A DNA stretch of 64,000 nucleotides from Maricaulis sp042095695 (lineage in GTDB: Bacteria; Pseudomonadota; Alphaproteobacteria; Caulobacterales; Maricaulaceae). Under the pieces are notes generated by a model that did no database searches, had not been told where the DNA came from, and saw nothing but the letters and a program-made list of their open reading frames with translations. Shown here in pieces: positions 42,301-49,869 of the stretch. The DNA is taken from NCBI GenBank assembly GCA_042095695.1, contig JBELMP010000002.1, forward strand, positions 1-64,000, read 5' to 3'. How positions within the stretch are numbered: the first letter of the stretch is position 1; the number at the start of each line of letters is the position of its first letter. A program made the position numbers and the translations under genes.

Positions 42301-43487
42301 CAGCCATTCGCCTGCAATTCGCCAAGCGCTTCGTCGAGAATGGCGACGGCCTCGCTGGCATCATCCTGGGTGATGATCAGTGGCGGTGCCATTCGCGAGA
42401 CATTGTCCCCGGCGGCGCCAAGCAGCAGTTTGCGGGACCGGCAAAGACCCGCGAGCTTCTTGGGATCGTATCCCTCCTTGAGCTTGATGCCGACCAGCAG
42501 CCCCTTGCCGCGGATTTCGACGATCTTGTCCGCATGGCGATCGGCAAGCCCGTGCAATTGCTGGCGAAGGAAGTTCGAGACATCCACCACCTGATCCATG
42601 AACCCATCGGAGGTCAGCTCATCGAACACGACATTGCCAACCGCCGCGGCGAGCGGGCCACCGCCATAGGTCGAGCCGTGCGTTCCCACGACCATGCCGC
42701 GGGCCGCAGCCTCGGTCGCCAGGCACGCACCCATCGGGAAACCGCCGCCAATTCCCTTGGCCGACGCGAGAATATCAGGCTCGGCGCCATCGACCCATTG
42801 ATAGGCAAATAGCTTGCCCGTCCGGCCGGCACCGCACTGGACTTCATCATAGATCACCAGAATTCCGTGTTCATCGGCGAGCTCGCGCAGACCGCGCAGA
42901 CAGGCATCCGGGAGCGCGCGAACCCCACCCTCGCCCTGGACCGGTTCGACCAGAATGGCTGCCGTCTCTTCGGTAATAGCCGCCTTGAGCGCTTCGTGAT
43001 CGCCGAACTCAACCTGGTCGAAGCCTTCCATGGCCGGACCGAAGCCTTCGAGATATTTCGGGTTACCGCCGGCATTGATCGCGCCATAGGTACGGCCGTG
43101 GAAGGCGCCCGTAAAAGTAATGATCCGATAGCGCTGCGGATTGCCATTCACAAAATGATAGCGACGCGCAGTCTTGAGTGCGCATTCAATCGCCTCGGCG
43201 CCGGAATTGGTGAAAAACACGCGGTCTGCGAAACTGGCCTCGGTCAGCTTGTTGGCGAGTTCGATGCCTGCGGGCACCTTGTACATGTTCGACAGGTGCC
43301 ACAGCTTGCCCGCCTGCTCCGTCAGGGCCGCGACGGCCTTGGGATGAGCGTGTCCGAGACAATTCACGGCGATTCCTGAAATGAAATCGAGATAGCGCTC
43401 GCCCGTATCTGTAATCAGGCGCACGCCCTCACCACGGTCAAAGACCAGATCCGGCGGTGCATAAGTATCCATCATCGGTGCGGGCAT
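42300..43487 (-). CDS. argD: Acetylornithine aminotransferase (ArgD-type PLP enzyme)
   Basis: A 395-residue class III aminotransferase. SGIAVNCLGHAHPKAVAAL, FTNSGAEAIECALKTARRYH, FTGAFHGRTYGAINAGGNPKYLEGFGP, VEPVQGEGGVRA, IYDEVQCGAGRTG and the PLP lysine in ILASAKGIGGGFPMGACL are all present. It transfers the amino group in arginine biosynthesis. The related N-acetyl-LysW or succinylornithine enzymes cannot be excluded. In many Alphaproteobacteria the order is argD-argF-hslO; here argF is absent. Confidence 0.92.
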   Translation of the reverse strand: MPAPMMDTYAPPDLVFDRGEGVRLITDTGERYLDFISGIAVNCLGHAHPKAVAALTEQAGKLWHLSNMYKVPAGIELANKLTEASFADRVFFTNSGAEAIECALKTARRYHFVNGNPQRYRIITFTGAFHGRTYGAINAGGNPKYLEGFGPAMEGFDQVEFGDHEALKAAITEETAAILVEPVQGEGGVRALPDACLRGLRELADEHGILVIYDEVQCGAGRTGKLFAYQWVDGAEPDILASAKGIGGGFPMGACLATEAAARGMVVGTHGSTYGGGPLAAAVGNVVFDELTSDGFMDQVVDVSNFLRQQLHGLADRHADKIVEIRGKGLLVGIKLKEGYDPKKLAGLCRSRKLLLGAAGDNVSRMAPPLIITQDDASEAVAILDEALGELQANG

Positions 43488-43555
43488 GGCGTCCTCCAGG
43501 GCAGAAATGTGCGCCTGTTGACCGGCGCTGATACCAGAGGTCTAGGCCCGCTTGC

Positions 43556-44368
43556 TCAGCTCTTCAAGCGCCATCCTGCACGAAGAACACCATAGCAAAC
43601 CGCGAGCAGAACCAGATTGATCGCCGCGACCAGAATAACGCCGATCAGGAGCGACCCGTCGGCCGTACCGGTAAAGCCATAACGAAAGCCGTCAATCATG
43701 TAGAAGAAGGGATTATAGTAGCTGATCGTGCGGATTGGCTCGGGCAGAAAGTCGATGGAGTAAAATGTGCCGGACAGGAAGGTGAGCGGCATGATTATAA
43801 AGTTGGTCACCACGGACAGATGGTCGAATTTTTCAGCCCAGATCCCGCCAACAACGCCGACCATGCCGAGCATTGCCGCCGCCCCCAGCCCGAAATAGGC
43901 GACTGCCCAGATATGCGTCGGCACCACCGATGCGAAGGGCAGAAGCGTAATCGCCGTTACCCCACCGACGACAACCCCTCGGGTCATTGCGCCGGCGACA
44001 AAGGCGATGAACAACTCCGCTGCCGATAATGGCGGCATCAGGAAGTCGACCGTATTGCCCTGTACTTTTGACACCAGCAATGAGGAGGACGAATTCGCGA
44101 AGGCATTGTTCAATATCCCCATCAACATCAGGCCCGGCGCAAGGAAGTCGGCGAAATCCACACCATTAATTGCCGGGCGGCTTGACCCGACCGCGACCAC
44201 GAAAACCAACATGAAAAGCAAGGTTGTTGCCACCGGCGCGAGGACTGTCTGGAACACCACTTTCATGAAGCGGCGCACTTCTTTTTTGTAGAGAGTCCAA
44301 AGGCCTAGCCAGTTTACGGCGCCGAATTCCCGCGGCCTGGTAACGATTGTTTCCAAAGTCTTGCTCAT
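43556..44368 (-). CDS. ABC-2-type transporter permease
   Basis: A 270-residue inner-membrane protein with six helices. LWTLYKKEVRRFMKVVFQTVLAPVATTLLFMLVF is the standard ABC-2 entry. ADFLAPGLMLMGILNNAFANSSSSLLVSKVQGN and NFIIMPLTFLSGTFYSIDFLPEPIRTISYYNPFFYMIDGFRYG are the family motifs (YadH-like). It would need a cytoplasmic ATPase, which is not adjacent. It is transcribed divergently from gcrA. Confidence 0.9.
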   Translation of the reverse strand: MSKTLETIVTRPREFGAVNWLGLWTLYKKEVRRFMKVVFQTVLAPVATTLLFMLVFVVAVGSSRPAINGVDFADFLAPGLMLMGILNNAFANSSSSLLVSKVQGNTVDFLMPPLSAAELFIAFVAGAMTRGVVVGGVTAITLLPFASVVPTHIWAVAYFGLGAAAMLGMVGVVGGIWAEKFDHLSVVTNFIIMPLTFLSGTFYSIDFLPEPIRTISYYNPFFYMIDGFRYGFTGTADGSLLIGVILVAAINLVLLAVCYGVLRAGWRLKS

Positions 44369-44375
44369 ATCGAAT

Positions 44376-44511
44376 GACTCTTAATCTCTCGGTAACCATC
44401 CCCGTTAACGATTGGGCGTGCAAGGGAGCTTTCCACAGGTGAGGTCATAGGCTGATCTTGTGGCTCGCGCCGCGTTAGATACAATATCTAGTGTAATTAA
44501 ACATGAATTGA
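44376..44511 (+). promoter_or_regulatory. gcrA control region with CtrA-, DnaA- and promoter-like sites
   Basis: A promoter with -35 TTGTGG (44458-44463), a 16-bp spacer and -10 TACAAT (44480-44485). A palindrome TAGATA-CAA-TATCTA (44476-44490) is centred on the -10. TTAA-N7-TTGA (44497-44511), one base from a CtrA box, sits near the predicted start point. A second imperfect box, TTAA-N7-GTAA, is at 44381-44395. CTTTCCACA (44429-44437) is one base from a DnaA box. One GANTC (GACTC, 44376-44380) lies upstream. In Caulobacter, DnaA activates and CtrA represses gcrA. Confidence 0.55.
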
Positions 44512-44571
44512 GATATGCGCATTTTGCCACCATCAAGGTAAAGAGCGCCACTCACCGGGAGACCTAGTGCG

Positions 44572-45102
44572 ATGGCTTGGACGGACGAACGTGTAGAACA
44601 ACTCAAAAAGCTCTGGGCTGAGGGCCTGAGCGCGAGTCAGATCGCCAAACAGCTTGGCGGTGTCACCCGAAATGCCGTGATTGGCAAGGTGCATCGTCTG
44701 GGACTGTCTGGACGTGCGACACCCTCTCGTCCGACCCGCCGCGCCGCCAAGCCTTCCCGGCCGCGCACAACAACGGCTTCCACCGCGCCTGCCAGAGCCG
44801 CGCCGCGACCCTCCCCCTCTGCGCCGCCCGCTCCGGTCGAGGCGCCGGTGGAGCCAGCCGTATTGCCGTCCGGCGATTATGCCACAGTCCTGACCCTCCG
44901 GGACTCAATGTGCAAATGGCCGATCGGCGATCCGTCTTCGTCCAATTTCCGTTTCTGCGGACGGAAAACGGGTGAAAGCAGCACCTACTGCGATGCGCAC
45001 GCCAATATGGCTTATCAGCCAAGTCAGAAGCGCCGCCGCCGCACCTCAGATGCAGCAGCCGCATTGGACGCGATTGCTGCCACACGACGCTATAACTTCT
45101 AA
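44572..45102 (+). CDS. gcrA: GcrA cell-cycle regulator
   Basis: A 176-residue transcription factor. The N-terminal helix-turn-helix AWTDERVEQLKKLWAEGLSASQIAKQLGG-VTRNAVIGKVHRLGLSGR (residues 2-49) is diagnostic. A Pro/Ala/Arg-rich linker follows (about 50-105). The C-terminal sigma-70-binding domain contains MCKWPIGDPSSSNFRFCGRK and YCDAHANMAYQP, with conserved Cys and His. GcrA acts with sigma-70 at GANTC-methylated promoters in Caulobacterales and relatives. Its own control region has CtrA- and DnaA-like sites, and podJ, a known GcrA target in Caulobacter, is also in this window. The start is the ATG at 44572. Confidence 0.95.
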   Translation: MAWTDERVEQLKKLWAEGLSASQIAKQLGGVTRNAVIGKVHRLGLSGRATPSRPTRRAAKPSRPRTTTASTAPARAAPRPSPSAPPAPVEAPVEPAVLPSGDYATVLTLRDSMCKWPIGDPSSSNFRFCGRKTGESSTYCDAHANMAYQPSQKRRRRTSDAAAALDAIAATRRYNF

Positions 45103-45141
45103 CCGGGCACCCCCTCTCACCCCCCTTGTCCGGTAGATCAA

Positions 45142-45173
45142 CGGTCGCCTCCTGCGGAGGCGGCCGTATTTCT
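45142..45173. terminator. Terminator between convergent gcrA and phoB
   Basis: CGGTCGCCTCC (45142-45152) pairs with GGAGGCGGCCG (45156-45166) through one G-U pair, around a TGC loop. GTATTTCTTT follows on the plus strand, a short U-rich tail for gcrA. The reverse strand has no T-run, so termination of phoB is less clear. Confidence 0.6.
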
Positions 45174-45193
45174 TTGCGAAAAGCGGGGCTGGT

Positions 45194-45886
45194 CTAGGCA
45201 GCCTTCATGTCGAATGAATAGCCTGCAGAGCGTACCGTGCGGATCGGATCATGCTCTTCCTTGGTATTCAATGCCTTGCGCAGCCGTCCGACATGGACGT
45301 CCACAGTTCGCGCTTCGACATAGACATCTGCACCCCAGACCGCATCGAGCAATTGCTCGCGAGAGAAGACGCGACCCGGATGCTGCATCAGATAGTCCAG
45401 CAGCCGGAATTCGGTCGGTCCGAGATGAATCTCGCGATCGGCACGCTTCACCCGGTGCGCCACGCGGTCCATGGTGATATCACCCGCCTTGATAATATCT
45501 TCGGCGAGGCCCGGACGGATGCGGCGCAAGACGGCGCGGATGCGGGCGAACAACTCCGTCATGGAGAAGGGTTTGACAATATAATCGTCAGCCCCGGTAT
45601 CCAGTCCGCGCACCCGGTCGGTTTCCTCGCCGCGCGCTGTCAGCATGATGATCGGCACATTCGCTGTATCCTGGCGACTGCGCAGACGGCGGCAGACCTC
45701 AATGCCTGAGACCTTTGGCAGCATCCAGTCGACCAAAACCAGGTCTGGCGTGTTTTCTTCTGCCAGGATCAGAGCTTCCTCGCCATCGCCGGCGACGGAA
45801 ACCTGATATCCTTCCTTCTCCAGATTGTACTGGAGGAGGGTTGCCAGGGCATCTTCATCTTCAACGACAAGAACGTGCGGATTCAT
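45194..45886 (-). CDS. phoB: Phosphate response regulator PhoB
   Basis: A 230-residue OmpR-type regulator from the ATG at 45886. The frame extends to 45937, but the added leader is in the phoU-phoB gap. The receiver domain (about 5-120) holds the acidic pocket VVEDED, the phospho-acceptor in LVDWMLPK and the Lys in YIVKPFS. The winged-helix domain (about 130-228) has LGPTEFRLLDYLMQHPGRVFSREQLLDAVWG and VDVHVGRLRKAL. It activates the phosphate-starvation regulon. It follows phoU with only 10 bp between them. Confidence 0.95.
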   Translation of the reverse strand: MNPHVLVVEDEDALATLLQYNLEKEGYQVSVAGDGEEALILAEENTPDLVLVDWMLPKVSGIEVCRRLRSRQDTANVPIIMLTARGEETDRVRGLDTGADDYIVKPFSMTELFARIRAVLRRIRPGLAEDIIKAGDITMDRVAHRVKRADREIHLGPTEFRLLDYLMQHPGRVFSREQLLDAVWGADVYVEARTVDVHVGRLRKALNTKEEHDPIRTVRSAGYSFDMKAA

Positions 45887-45896
45887 TGTCTCACTC

Positions 45897-46598
45897 CTAT
45901 TCCCGGTCCGCCTCGACGGCGGCTTTATCCGTCTCAAGATGGCGGCCCGTCACCATGAAATGTACGGCCTCGGCAATATTCGTCGCGTGATCACCCACGC
46001 GCTCCAGATTCTTGCCCACAAAAAGGATGTGCGCTCCGGGACCCACCTGGTCCGGGCTGCGTGTCATGGCGACGAGAACATCGCGGATCAGCGCGTCATA
46101 ATGATCATCAACCTCGTCATCGGAGCGCCAGACCTGGACGGCGGGCTCGATTTGGCGCGAGCTCATCGCGTCGAGGACTTCGCGCAATTGCTGCGCGACA
46201 ATGATACCAAGACGTTCGACCTGCCCTGCTTCCTCCATGGGAGCGAAGGCCGCCATGTCCTGAGCGCGATAGGCGATGTTTTTGGCCAGATCGCCGACCC
46301 GTTCCAGATCCGCGGAGATCTTCAGCGCTGAGATGGTCATTCTCAGATCCATCGCCATCGGTTGACGCAGGGCGAAGAGCCGTATGACGCGCTTCTCGAT
46401 CGCATCAGTCATTGCATTGACGGTCTGCTCGCGTTCGCGAATGGCGGCCGAGGCCGAGGCATCGCGGCGCGTGAAGGCAGCAAGCGCTTCGGACAGCTGG
46501 GTTTCCACCAGCCCACCAAGCCGCGCAAGCTCGTCGGCGAGCGTGTCCAGTTCCGCACCATAGGCGGAAACGATATGCGTATTCTGGGAAAGTGCCAT
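45897..46598 (-). CDS. phoU: Phosphate-signalling protein PhoU
   Basis: A 233-residue two-bundle helical protein from the ATG at 46598. The longer frame to 46691 adds a basic, low-quality leader. Two related halves are visible, with SAAIREREQTVNAMTDAIEKRVIRLFALRQPMAMDLRMTISALKISADLERVGDLAKNIA and VGDHATNIAEAVHFMVTG. PhoU normally couples the PstSCAB transporter to PhoR. The pst genes are absent between phoR and phoU here. Confidence 0.95.
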   Translation of the reverse strand: MALSQNTHIVSAYGAELDTLADELARLGGLVETQLSEALAAFTRRDASASAAIREREQTVNAMTDAIEKRVIRLFALRQPMAMDLRMTISALKISADLERVGDLAKNIAYRAQDMAAFAPMEEAGQVERLGIIVAQQLREVLDAMSSRQIEPAVQVWRSDDEVDDHYDALIRDVLVAMTRSPDQVGPGAHILFVGKNLERVGDHATNIAEAVHFMVTGRHLETDKAAVEADRE

Positions 46599-46750
46599 TC
46601 GGCCCTCCTGCCAGCCTCTTCGCGTTGGTCCGCTTCCCGGCTTCACAAACGCCACGCCACGCTTTAATCGAGCCCGTCTACAGACCCGCAACGCTCATCG
46701 AGAATGATCACCTTGGGGCGACACACATATCGATGATGCTGCGTCGCTTT

Positions 46751-46779
46751 ATGACAGAAACGCTACCGATTTGTGACAA
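46751..46779 (-). promoter_or_regulatory. Candidate Pho box upstream of phoU-phoB
   Basis: On the minus strand, TTGTCAC (46779-46773) and CTGTCAT (46757-46751) are direct half-sites starting 22 bp apart, two 11-bp Pho-box periods. CTGTCAT is the exact Pho-box half-site; the 7-base unit between them (CGGTAGC) is degenerate. They lie in the phoR-phoU gap, 152 bp before the phoU start. PhoB autoregulation is a natural reading. It is weaker than a canonical box. Confidence 0.45.
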
Positions 46780-46788
46780 TGACCAGAT

Positions 46789-48189
46789 TTACTCGCTACC
46801 GGCAAGCTCTTCATCCGGTTGTTCGTGCTGCAACTGCTTGAAGAAAACAGTGAAAACAGAACCGACGCCGGGTGCGCTTTCGACCGAAAACCCGCCGCGA
46901 TGCCGGTTCACTATATGCTTCACGATCGCCAGGCCGAGCCCGGTGCCTTCCTTGGGGCCGCTCTTTTGACCATCGACCCGATAAAATCGTTCTGACAGGC
47001 GCGGCAGATTGCGGCGCTCAATGCCCTTGCCGCTATCGCGGACCCGAATGGCGACATAGCGGTCCCCGGGCTCCGTAGTCGGCGCGGCCAGGGTCAGACG
47101 GCTTGCCGTCTCGCCGAGCGTCAGCGCGGGTCGTTCGGCGTCATCGCGGCTCAACCCCGTCTTGAGCTCAAGCGAGAGGAGCGAACCGTCCGGTGAATAT
47201 TTCACGGCATTCTCGACCAGGTTCTGCAGCACTTCGGTTAACTGGTCGCGGTCGCCGGTCACCAGGGCGGCATCTGCCAATTCATGGGAAAAGCTGATCG
47301 ACTTGGCGGCGATCTGGGGCCGCAGCATGTCGATTACATCCTCTGCAGCAGACCTGATGTCGGTGCGACTGCTCGGTGGAACATGCTCGTCCATCTCGAT
47401 GCGAGAGAGTGAGAGCAGGTCATTGATCAGGCGCTGCATGCGCTCTGTCTGATCAAACATAATACCGAGGAAACGCTCGCGAGCGGCCGTGTCGTCCCGC
47501 GCATGCCCGCGCAGTGTCTCGATAAACCCCGCCAACGAGGCCAAGGGCGTGCGCAATTCATGACTTGCATTGGCGAGGAAGTCGGCTCGCATGCGGTCGG
47601 CACGCTTGATGGAGGTCTCGTCCAGCAGCACGAGCATGGCGCGCCAGGGCAGGATCGGGTCCGCCTGCATGGAAATGGGAGCCACATAGGCACGGACATG
47701 ACTCTCGACAGGCGCCATATTCGAGTATTCCACCGGCTCGACCTCGCCGCCGCGCAATGCGGTGCTAACCGCTTCAAGCACTTGCGGCTGACGCAGGACG
47801 GATGACAGATGACCGGGCGCTGTCCCGAGCCCCAGAAAACTGCGCGCAGCCGGATTGGCGCTTTCTATGCGACCGCCGCCGCCAATCATCAAGACAGGAA
47901 TAGGCAGGGCGGAGACCATGGCCTGTGCCGACACTGTGGCGTCTTCCGGCAGGCTCACGACCGGGCGCGCCTGCGCCGCCTCATGGGGATTCAAAGTGGT
48001 GCTGACGGTCAGATAGTAAAAGACGGACAGGGCCGCGATGGTCGCGATCGCCACAATTGTAGGTACAAATCCGAGCTCGCCGAAAATCCAAAGCAGGAGC
48101 AGGACCGTACTCCCCAAGGCTGCCACCGCAGCAGTATCGCGTCGCCGAATTCTGACGGAGGGTTGGGAATCTCGCTCGACCTTTCGCAA
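46789..48189 (-). CDS. phoR: Phosphate-regulon sensor histidine kinase PhoR
   Basis: A 466-residue membrane kinase. Two N-terminal helices at about 18-60 (AAVAALGSTVLLLLWIFGELGF and TIVAIATIAALSVFYYL) anchor it. A PAS domain follows (about 85-195: SALPIPVLMIGGGGRIESANPAARSFLGLG). The H-box is FLANASHELRTPLASLAGFIETLRG (His about 215), the N-box is LQNLVENAVKYS, and the ATP lid contains EGTGLGLAIVKHIVNRHRG. It phosphorylates PhoB when phosphate is scarce. Confidence 0.95.
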   Translation of the reverse strand: MRKVERDSQPSVRIRRRDTAAVAALGSTVLLLLWIFGELGFVPTIVAIATIAALSVFYYLTVSTTLNPHEAAQARPVVSLPEDATVSAQAMVSALPIPVLMIGGGGRIESANPAARSFLGLGTAPGHLSSVLRQPQVLEAVSTALRGGEVEPVEYSNMAPVESHVRAYVAPISMQADPILPWRAMLVLLDETSIKRADRMRADFLANASHELRTPLASLAGFIETLRGHARDDTAARERFLGIMFDQTERMQRLINDLLSLSRIEMDEHVPPSSRTDIRSAAEDVIDMLRPQIAAKSISFSHELADAALVTGDRDQLTEVLQNLVENAVKYSPDGSLLSLELKTGLSRDDAERPALTLGETASRLTLAAPTTEPGDRYVAIRVRDSGKGIERRNLPRLSERFYRVDGQKSGPKEGTGLGLAIVKHIVNRHRGGFSVESAPGVGSVFTVFFKQLQHEQPDEELAGSE

Positions 48190-48397
48190 AGTTCACTCGT
48201 TTTCTTTGGCTTTTTGCGGCAATAGAGCGCCAATCCGTGAGGGTGCGCACATTATTTACCGGCCTCTATGGCACAGAGTTCGGCAGAGGTGAAATCCTGC
48301 TGTTTAAAAAGGCAAAACACGCAGGAACCACATCTCGAAAATCGTGACGTTTTTCATGGAAATCGATAGGCATTTAGTGTTTTTCGATAAATTTATG

Positions 48398-48430
48398 TTG
48401 ACATTCGCTATGCGCTCCATAGGATGCGCT
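48398..48430 (+). promoter_or_regulatory. Promoter of the RND efflux operon with direct repeats
   Basis: TTGACA (48398-48403) and TAGGAT (48420-48425) are a good -35/-10 pair with a 16-bp spacer, 39 bp before the first ATG of the efflux operon. The word ATGCGCT occurs twice, at 48410-48416 and 48424-48430, 14 bp apart, bracketing the -10. This could be an operator for a repressor such as a TetR-family protein; none is encoded nearby. A loose inverted repeat CCTGC/GCAGG lies upstream, near 48300. Confidence 0.5.
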
Positions 48431-48463
48431 ATCGGTAGAGCTCATGACGTGCGGGGACAACGC

Positions 48464-49867
48464 ATGCGTAAACATTTGTTAGTAATCGCGACGGCGCTGA
48501 CCGCAGCCTCCTGCGCCAGTACGCCGGCATTCCAGGCAGACCAGGTTCTGCCCGAAGCGCCACAAAGCTGGGTCGCAGCGCCACAGGCCAGCGGGGAATC
48601 AGCCTCGCGCGACTGGATAGCGGCTCTTGGCACGCCGGCATTGACGCCGCTTGTCGAAGAAGCCTTCGAATCCAGTCCGTCGCTTGCGCAATCTCTGGCA
48701 CGCTATGATGCGGCACTCGCATCAGCGCGTGTCTCACGCGCCGCGCGCCTGCCCAGCCTGAATGGCTCAGCGGATTATACGCGCACAGAGGTCAATGCGA
48801 CCTCGACCGGGTCAGACAGTTATTCACTGGGCCTGGGTACATCCTGGGAAGTCGATCTCTGGGGCCGTGTTCGCAATACGGCGAATGCTGCGTCGCTTGA
48901 CGCCGATGCCGCCGCCGAGGACTTGCGCGCCGCGCAGCTCTCGATCGCCGGACAGGTCTCTCGCGCCTGGTTCGCCCTGGTCGAGGCCCGACAGCAAACA
49001 GAGCTGGCCCAGCGCGATCTGGAAGCCCTTTCATTAACTGAATCCATCACCGAGCGCCGCTTCACGCGCGGCCTTGTTCGCTCTTCGGATGTGCGCACAG
49101 CACGCAGTGCCCTGGCCTCCTCTGAGGCCACGCTGGCCTCGCGCCTGCGCAGCGAGGCAGCCGCCGCGCGCAGCCTTGAAACCCTGCTGGGCCGTTATCC
49201 CGCCGCCCGGATAAACCGGGAGGGCGAAATTCCCGATCTCGAGACGCTCGGGGATATTGGATCTCCGGCAGAATTGCTGATCCGCCGTCCCGACGTGATC
49301 GCCGCAGAGCGTCGTCTCGAGGCTGCAGGCCTGCGCATCGATGCCGCACGCGCCGCCCTCCTGCCGACTTTGTCGCTGAGCGGTAGCGCCGGCACCGGCG
49401 GTGCGAGCACGGATGATCTGTTCGATGCCGACACGCTGGTCTCCAATCTGATCGGCTCGCTGGCGGCACCCATCTTCCAGGGCGGGCGCCTGCGCGCCCA
49501 GGTCGACCAGGCTGAGGCGAATGCCGAGCTTGCGATCGCATCCTATGTCCAGACCGTGCTTGCAGCCTGGCAGGAAGCGGAAAACGTCATCTTTGCCGAC
49601 CAGATCCTGGAAGCCCGGGTCGCCAGTCTGGGCCGGGCCTTCAACGAAGCCGCAGAAGCCGAAGACCTGGTCATCCAGCAATATGCGCGCGGCGTTGCCA
49701 CGATTTTTGACCTGCTGAACGCCTATTCCCGGCGGATCAGTGCAGAAAGCCAGTACATCTCGGCGCGCCGCGAGCGCGCGGCCAACCGGGTTGATCTTTA
49801 TCTCGCCATTGCCGGCGATTTCGTTGTCGCGGGCGCACCGGCGCCGACGACATTCACGGGAGAATAA
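48464..49867 (+). CDS. RND efflux outer-membrane channel lipoprotein (NodT/OprM family)
   Basis: A 467-residue protein from the ATG at 48464. The frame is open to 48344, but the extra residues do not form a signal. The lipobox ends LTAASCAS (Cys near 17). Two internal repeats of the TolC fold are seen: LPSLNGSADYTRTEVNATSTGSDSYSLGLGTSWEVDLWGRVRN and LPTLSLSGSAGTGGASTDDLFDADTLVSNLIGSLAAPIFQGGRLRAQVDQAEANAELA. It provides the exit duct of a tripartite pump. The adaptor gene follows after 2 bp. Confidence 0.94.
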   Translation: MRKHLLVIATALTAASCASTPAFQADQVLPEAPQSWVAAPQASGESASRDWIAALGTPALTPLVEEAFESSPSLAQSLARYDAALASARVSRAARLPSLNGSADYTRTEVNATSTGSDSYSLGLGTSWEVDLWGRVRNTANAASLDADAAAEDLRAAQLSIAGQVSRAWFALVEARQQTELAQRDLEALSLTESITERRFTRGLVRSSDVRTARSALASSEATLASRLRSEAAAARSLETLLGRYPAARINREGEIPDLETLGDIGSPAELLIRRPDVIAAERRLEAAGLRIDAARAALLPTLSLSGSAGTGGASTDDLFDADTLVSNLIGSLAAPIFQGGRLRAQVDQAEANAELAIASYVQTVLAAWQEAENVIFADQILEARVASLGRAFNEAAEAEDLVIQQYARGVATIFDLLNAYSRRISAESQYISARRERAANRVDLYLAIAGDFVVAGAPAPTTFTGE

Positions 49868-49869
49868 TC

